A stretch of 10,587 nucleotides of DNA from an uncultured Rhodocyclaceae bacterium. Its GTDB lineage: Bacteria > Pseudomonadota > Gammaproteobacteria > Burkholderiales > Rhodocyclaceae. Shown in pieces: positions 6,997 to 10,587 of this stretch (position 1 is the stretch's first letter; each line of letters begins with the position of its first letter). A model generated the notes under the pieces. The model searched no databases. It had not been told where the DNA came from and saw only the letters and a list, made by a program, of their open reading frames with translations. The stretch lies in contig CAJBAP010000169.1 in assembly GCA_903950295.1 (NCBI GenBank), positions 1 to 10,587 on the forward strand, read 5' to 3'. The translations under genes and the position numbers were made by a program.

Positions 6997-8814
6997 TTAG
7001 CCTGCGGCCGGCATCTGCCGGTCGCGGCCGAAGAAACACAAGGTGTTCCGCCCCGCCGCCTTGGACTGGTACATCGCGCTATCCGCACGCTTCAACAACT
7101 CTTCCGGAGAAACAGAACGGTCACTGAACATCGCAATGCCGATACTCGAGGTGCAACGATGGCTGTGCCGCGACACTTCGCCCGAGCGCTCGCGTATCTC
7201 GATCATGTAAGGCTGTGCCAGGCTGCGCAGCAGTTTGGTCGCGACGATTTCGGCCTGCGTAGCCGCGATGCCCCGTTCATCGAGTTGCTCGAGGATCAGC
7301 ACGAACTCATCGCCGCCCAGGCGGGCGGCGGTATCGCCTTGGCGGATCGAGGCCTTCAAGCGCGCCGCAACCTCTACCAGAAGTTGGTCGCCGGCTTCAT
7401 GGCCGAGGCTATCGTTCAGCGTCTTGAAGTTGTCGAGATCCAGCAGCAGCAACGCCCCATACTGGTTGTAGCGTTCGGTATTGGCCAGGGTGTGCTCGAG
7501 ACGATCCATCATCAGGCGGCGGTTCGGCAGGCCGGTGAGCAGGTCATGGTAGGCCAGTTGCTGAAGTTCGTTGCCGCGCACTTCCAGTTCGGCCAGCTGG
7601 TGACGAATCTGGTTTTGCATGCGATCGAAGCTGCGGGCGAGCACACCGATTTCGTCCTGTCTTTGCAAGGGCAGATTCTCGAGGGTATTGCTGCCGGTGA
7701 AGGCCTCTACGGCAGAACTCATGGTATTGAGAGAGCGGGTAATGACACGCCCGAGAATCAGTGCGACAAAAATGGCGGCCAAACTGAGGCCGACCATGAT
7801 CTGCACCATGGCCTGTCCCAGCCGGTCGGCATGCTTGACCACGCTGGCGCGGGGCAGGGCCAAGCCGAGGATGACGCTCGGTTCGCCAGAAACCACCTTG
7901 ACCTGCTGGGCAATGAAGGCGGCAACGACAGGACTGCCGGCATAACGGCCGGCGCCGGCTTCGGTGACGATATGCGTATCCTTTTGCTCTATCAGCATTT
8001 GGGTGGCGGGAAACTCGTCCTGGACCAGAAAACGCCGGCCCTTGTCAAAACCGAAGGTTTTTTCCGGGTCGGGATGAATCAGAAAATCGCCTTTGCCGTT
8101 GGCGAAAAACAATTGAAACTCCGCCGGCAGATCGGCACGCAGGAGGCTGAAGATGCCGTTCAGATCGACACTGATGACCACCAGCCCGCGCGCTTTGCCG
8201 GCGCTGTTGAAAACCGGCGTCGCGAGCAGGGCCGTGGGCTTGCCCAGACCGTCATGTGCGCCCACTTCGCGATTCAGCACGATACGTGACAAGTAAGTGA
8301 CCCCGGCGGGCAGCGCCAGGCTCTCATAGACATACGGGTAATGCCCCTTTTCCTGCAAATCTTCGCCCGCAATGCGCATCAGCGCACCCTGGTCGCGATC
8401 AACCCGCACACGCTCCATGCCGTTCTTCGCAGCGGAAATCAGGCGGATCTGGAAGTAGCCGGGATTCGCCTGCATGATCGACTTGAAGAGCGCGGCAACG
8501 CGGTCGGCGTTGGCCGGGTTGCGGTCTTCGAGCGTCGCCAGGGTTTCCGGCTGGGCAGCGACAATCTGCAGGTTGCGCGTCACCTCCTGTCGTGCCGAAG
8601 TAATGCGCCGGGCAAGTACCTGCGTCGCGGTCAATAATTCGTTTTTGGCCGAATCGACGAGCAGGTCGCGACTCGCCTGATACGCGTAAAACCCGGTCGT
8701 GCCGGCCGCCACCATACCGACGACAGCCAGCACCAGGCCGATCTTGGCGGCAATACCGAACTTCAAGGCTGCAGCACCCGCGCGGCGCTGTCGCCGGACA
8801 GAATGCGCTCCCAT
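6997..8814 (-). CDS. Membrane-bound diguanylate cyclase with periplasmic sensor, HAMP and GGDEF domains
   Basis: Numbered from the ATG at 8814 (605 residues), the protein has a first membrane helix at about 25-46, a large periplasmic sensor (47-334, probably double-Cache), a second helix (335-358), a HAMP region (355-408) and a GGDEF domain from YHDLLTGLPNR (422-432). The active-site GGDEF is intact at 500-504. An RxxD inhibitory site (Arg491-Asp494) lies five residues before it, so it should make cyclic di-GMP from GTP and be feedback-inhibited. There is no EAL domain. The ATG overlaps the upstream solute-binding protein gene by 52 bases. A TTG at 8766 that overlaps its TGA stop (TTGA) is an equally plausible start, and neither has a good Shine-Dalgarno. 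The overlap ties its expression to the binding protein, which may deliver the input signal. Confidence 0.9.
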   Translation of the reverse strand: MGAHSVRRQRRAGAAALKFGIAAKIGLVLAVVGMVAAGTTGFYAYQASRDLLVDSAKNELLTATQVLARRITSARQEVTRNLQIVAAQPETLATLEDRNPANADRVAALFKSIMQANPGYFQIRLISAAKNGMERVRVDRDQGALMRIAGEDLQEKGHYPYVYESLALPAGVTYLSRIVLNREVGAHDGLGKPTALLATPVFNSAGKARGLVVISVDLNGIFSLLRADLPAEFQLFFANGKGDFLIHPDPEKTFGFDKGRRFLVQDEFPATQMLIEQKDTHIVTEAGAGRYAGSPVVAAFIAQQVKVVSGEPSVILGLALPRASVVKHADRLGQAMVQIMVGLSLAAIFVALILGRVITRSLNTMSSAVEAFTGSNTLENLPLQRQDEIGVLARSFDRMQNQIRHQLAELEVRGNELQQLAYHDLLTGLPNRRLMMDRLEHTLANTERYNQYGALLLLDLDNFKTLNDSLGHEAGDQLLVEVAARLKASIRQGDTAARLGGDEFVLILEQLDERGIAATQAEIVATKLLRSLAQPYMIEIRERSGEVSRHSHRCTSSIGIAMFSDRSVSPEELLKRADSAMYQSKAAGRNTLCFFGRDRQMPAAG

Positions 8815-9926
8815 AACAAGTTCCGCCGGGCGACATCTTCGACAGGCTCCAGCCAGACCAGGCGATCGCTGGACTGATTAAATGGCGACAGCGACGTCGT
8901 ATTGGCCAACCCCTGGCGCGAGACCAGTGCGGCCGAGGGCTCCGCTTCGAGCAGATAATCGATCCAGGCCGTGGCCAACTTTTTGTTTTTCGCTCCCTGG
9001 GTGATTACCCAGCAATCCAGCCATGCCAAGGCGCCCTCGCGGGGAATCGCATAACCGACATCGACGCCGGCTTTCTTGAGCAATTGCACTTGTTGCGAGC
9101 CATAGTTGGCGAAGAGTAGAGCCGCGCCCCGATTCTTGAAGAGTTCGACGGATTCTTCGGGGCGCGTGTAGAAGGTCAGCATATTCCGGCGCAGATCAAT
9201 AAGCTTGTGCACCGCTTTGGGCCAATCCTCCACACCCATCCGGAACGGTTTCGGCAAACCCAGCGCCTGCGCCGCCAGCGCAAAGTTGTGTGCGCCCCCG
9301 TTGTAGATCAGCACCTTGCCCCGGTAACGCGGGTCCCACAGACTGGTGATCGACGACGGCGGCTCCTTGATCTGGTCACGGTCGTAAATCAGGCCCATTT
9401 CGGCATAGGTGTAGGGAATGGCAAACACCTGCTCACCCTGCATGATGCCCGGAATGTTTTTTCGCTCACGGAAGCGCGGCAATTGCCGGGCCAGATTCGG
9501 CATCGCTTGCGTGTCGATCGGTACTACCAGGGCCGCGCTGATGTAACGCTGTAATTCAGCCGTATTCACGGCAAAGACATCGTAGTCTTGCGCCGCACGG
9601 GTGCTGATTTTCTGCCACAACGCTTCATCGGAATCGATCAGCGTCACTTCCACCTTCGCCTTGGTGCGCTTTTCAAACACCTTGACCAGATCCGCATCGG
9701 CGTAACCCGGCCACGCCAGGACGCGCAACGTCTCCCCGGCAAACACCTCAGCCGATACGCAGAGCAGGAAAATCAGGCCGGCAAACTTGATCAGGGAGTG
9801 AAAAACGGCAAGCAACAGAGGCAACCTTTCGGGGAAGATGGTGCGCCGCAACAGGGCGGCCTTTCGAAAATGTAACACGGCCACACAGCGCCGTCCCGCC
9901 AGCGCCGACTTTCCATATAGACGCAC
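8763..9926 (-). CDS. PotD/NspS-like periplasmic solute-binding protein (spermidine/putrescine-type)
   Basis: A signal peptide (hydrophobic core LIKFAGLIFLLCVSAEVFA at 45-63, cleavage after VFA) precedes a mature domain starting GETLRVLAWPGYAD. The fold and landmarks match the polyamine-binding PotD/PotF family: WPGY (72-75), IPYTYAEMGLIYD (170-182), the SLWDPRYRGKVLI segment (195-207) and AWLDCWVI (301-308). Trp72, Tyr75, Trp302 and Asp304 align with PotD ligand residues. The PotD acidic pair (Asp168/Glu171) appears changed to a YNGGAHNF segment and the middle Trp229 to Phe, so the ligand may differ. No ABC permease or ATPase lies nearby. Instead the gene overlaps a diguanylate cyclase, suggesting a sensory role. 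The first codon given (9926) is GTG with no clear Shine-Dalgarno. A TTG at 9851, with AAAGG eight bases upstream, would give a more normal signal peptide beginning MRRTIF. Confidence 0.85.
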   Translation of the reverse strand: MRLYGKSALAGRRCVAVLHFRKAALLRRTIFPERLPLLLAVFHSLIKFAGLIFLLCVSAEVFAGETLRVLAWPGYADADLVKVFEKRTKAKVEVTLIDSDEALWQKISTRAAQDYDVFAVNTAELQRYISAALVVPIDTQAMPNLARQLPRFRERKNIPGIMQGEQVFAIPYTYAEMGLIYDRDQIKEPPSSITSLWDPRYRGKVLIYNGGAHNFALAAQALGLPKPFRMGVEDWPKAVHKLIDLRRNMLTFYTRPEESVELFKNRGAALLFANYGSQQVQLLKKAGVDVGYAIPREGALAWLDCWVITQGAKNKKLATAWIDYLLEAEPSAALVSRQGLANTTSLSPFNQSSDRLVWLEPVEDVARRNLLWERILSGDSAARVLQP

Positions 9927-10030
9927 GCAGGCCGAATCCGGATAATCACGTCCTCAGTTTCCTTTCACGACTTGTGCCGATAAATTCGGTGCGGGTCAAT
10001 TTTTTCCGCTTCATTCATTGCGAGATCACT
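9927..10030. promoter_or_regulatory. Divergent intergenic region between the solute-binding protein and iorA
   Basis: This 104-bp, relatively AT-rich gap must carry the promoters of the leftward signalling group and of the rightward iorA-like gene. On the minus strand TTGACC (10000-9995) could be a -35 box, but the bases 17 further on do not form a good -10. On the plus strand GATAAA (9979-9984) could be a -10 without a recognisable -35. If the solute-binding protein starts at the downstream TTG (9851), the regulatory region is about 75 bp longer. I see no long palindrome, riboswitch or terminator in it. Confidence 0.3.
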
Positions 10031-10587
10031 ATGGCCGCAGTCCTACCCGCACCGAGCCAGTCCCGGTTGCTGCTTTCCGGCAACGAAGCCGTTGCCCGCG
10101 CCGTCTGGGAATCCGGCGTGCGCGTCGCCGCCGCTTATCCCGGCACGCCTTCCACCGAAATGCTCGAGGTGCTCTCGACCTATCCGGACATCTACACCGA
10201 ATGGTCGGTCAACGAAAAAGTGTCGCTGGAGGTCGCCATCGGCGCCGCCTTCGCCGGTTCGCGCTCGTTCTGCTGCATGAAGCATGTCGGCATGAACGTC
10301 GCCTCCGATGCCCTGATGACGCTGACGCTGACCGGCGTGGCCGGTGGCCTGGTGATCGCCATCGCCGACGATGTCGGCTTGTCGTCGTCGCAAAACGAAC
10401 AGGACTCACGCTATTGGGGCCGCTTCGCCCATATTCCAATTTTTGAGCCGGCCGATTCGCAGGAAGCCTACGAGATGACGAAGACCGCCTTCGATTTCTC
10501 CGAAAAATTCCAGGTACCGGTGATCCTGCGCATGACGACGCGCATCAACCACGTCAAGGGCCTCGTCACCGTCGGCGAGCGTGTGGC
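10031..10587 (+). CDS. iorA: Indolepyruvate/arylpyruvate:ferredoxin oxidoreductase alpha subunit, IorA-like (N-terminal part, runs off window)
   Basis: From ATG 10031 the frame stays open for 185 codons to the window edge. The translation shows the IorA pyrimidine-binding domain: LSGNEAVARA (15-24), AAYPGTPSTEML (35-46), EWSVNEKVSLEVAIGAAFAG (58-77), CMKHVGMNVASDAL (82-95), GGLVIAIADD (106-115) and SSSQNEQDSR (119-128). IorA-type proteins carry both thiamine-diphosphate domains and a C-terminal ferredoxin-like domain in one chain of roughly 600-720 residues. With IorB they oxidatively decarboxylate arylpyruvates, from tryptophan, phenylalanine and tyrosine, to arylacetyl-CoA. Only the first quarter or so is present, so the TPP/Fe-S part cannot be checked. 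The start has only a weak GAGAT upstream. A different plus-strand frame at 10018-10446 overlaps it and is a shadow. It is divergent from the solute-binding protein gene. Confidence 0.9.
   Translation, partial: MAAVLPAPSQSRLLLSGNEAVARAVWESGVRVAAAYPGTPSTEMLEVLSTYPDIYTEWSVNEKVSLEVAIGAAFAGSRSFCCMKHVGMNVASDALMTLTLTGVAGGLVIAIADDVGLSSSQNEQDSRYWGRFAHIPIFEPADSQEAYEMTKTAFDFSEKFQVPVILRMTTRINHVKGLVTVGERV

Noticed and set aside
6046..8289. 747-codon open frame on the plus strand, antisense to the RlmN-like gene and the cyclase
   Set aside because: It spans two well-supported genes of the opposite strand and their gap. Its translation is rich in Gln, His, Arg and Ala with no domain, and this is the usual mirror frame of high-GC coding DNA.
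9866..9893. A second partial copy of the REP-like stem (GCGGGACGGCG on the minus strand) near the start of the solute-binding protein
   Set aside because: It lacks the GTAG foot, only about five bases of each arm can pair, and the shared 11-mer is plausible by chance in high-GC sequence.
10018..10446. 142-codon plus-strand frame
   Set aside because: It is out of frame with the IorA-like sequence starting at 10031 and gives an Arg-rich product without motifs.

Overview
The window looks like part of a high-GC betaproteobacterial chromosome. The best evidence is a homodimeric-type pyruvate dehydrogenase E1 (aceE), a PorABCD-type 2-oxoacid oxidoreductase operon ending in a flavoprotein-ferredoxin fusion, and an IorA-like gene. 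This mix is typical of facultatively anaerobic, denitrifying or aromatic-degrading Rhodocyclales-like bacteria. The taxonomic placement is inference; there is no rRNA gene here.

Layout. Positions 1-368 (minus) hold the N-terminal part of aceE, cut by the window edge. A 197-bp divergent intergenic region (369-565) separates it from a tightly packed plus-strand operon (566-5034). That operon encodes the gamma, alpha and beta subunits of a thiamine-diphosphate 2-oxoacid:acceptor oxidoreductase and a 540-residue FAD/NAD(P) reductase with fused ferredoxin clusters. A perfect 9-bp hairpin with a GTAG foot (5042-5067) follows and resembles a REP element. Next is an unassigned P-loop protein (5105-5950, plus), which converges on a minus-strand group. 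In transcription order that group is a PotD/NspS-like periplasmic solute-binding protein (9926-8763), a membrane-bound diguanylate cyclase overlapping its 3' end (8814-6997), and a compact RlmN-like radical SAM protein (6960-5959). A 104-bp divergent region leads to the start of an iorA-like gene (10031 to the window end, plus), an open reading frame that runs off the edge.

How the genes work together. Three genes or operons act on 2-oxoacids. The porGAB-reductase operon should pass electrons from 2-oxoacid decarboxylation through Fe-S clusters to NAD(P), or the reverse. It lies back-to-back with aceE, the oxygen-tolerant route for the same reaction if its substrate is pyruvate, so the shared intergenic region may switch between the two. 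Separately, the solute-binding protein with no ABC permease, overlapping a GGDEF protein with a periplasmic sensor domain, resembles the NspS-MbaA polyamine/c-di-GMP signalling pair of Vibrio cholerae. It is the most interesting signalling module here. No tRNA, rRNA, CRISPR array or insertion sequence was seen.
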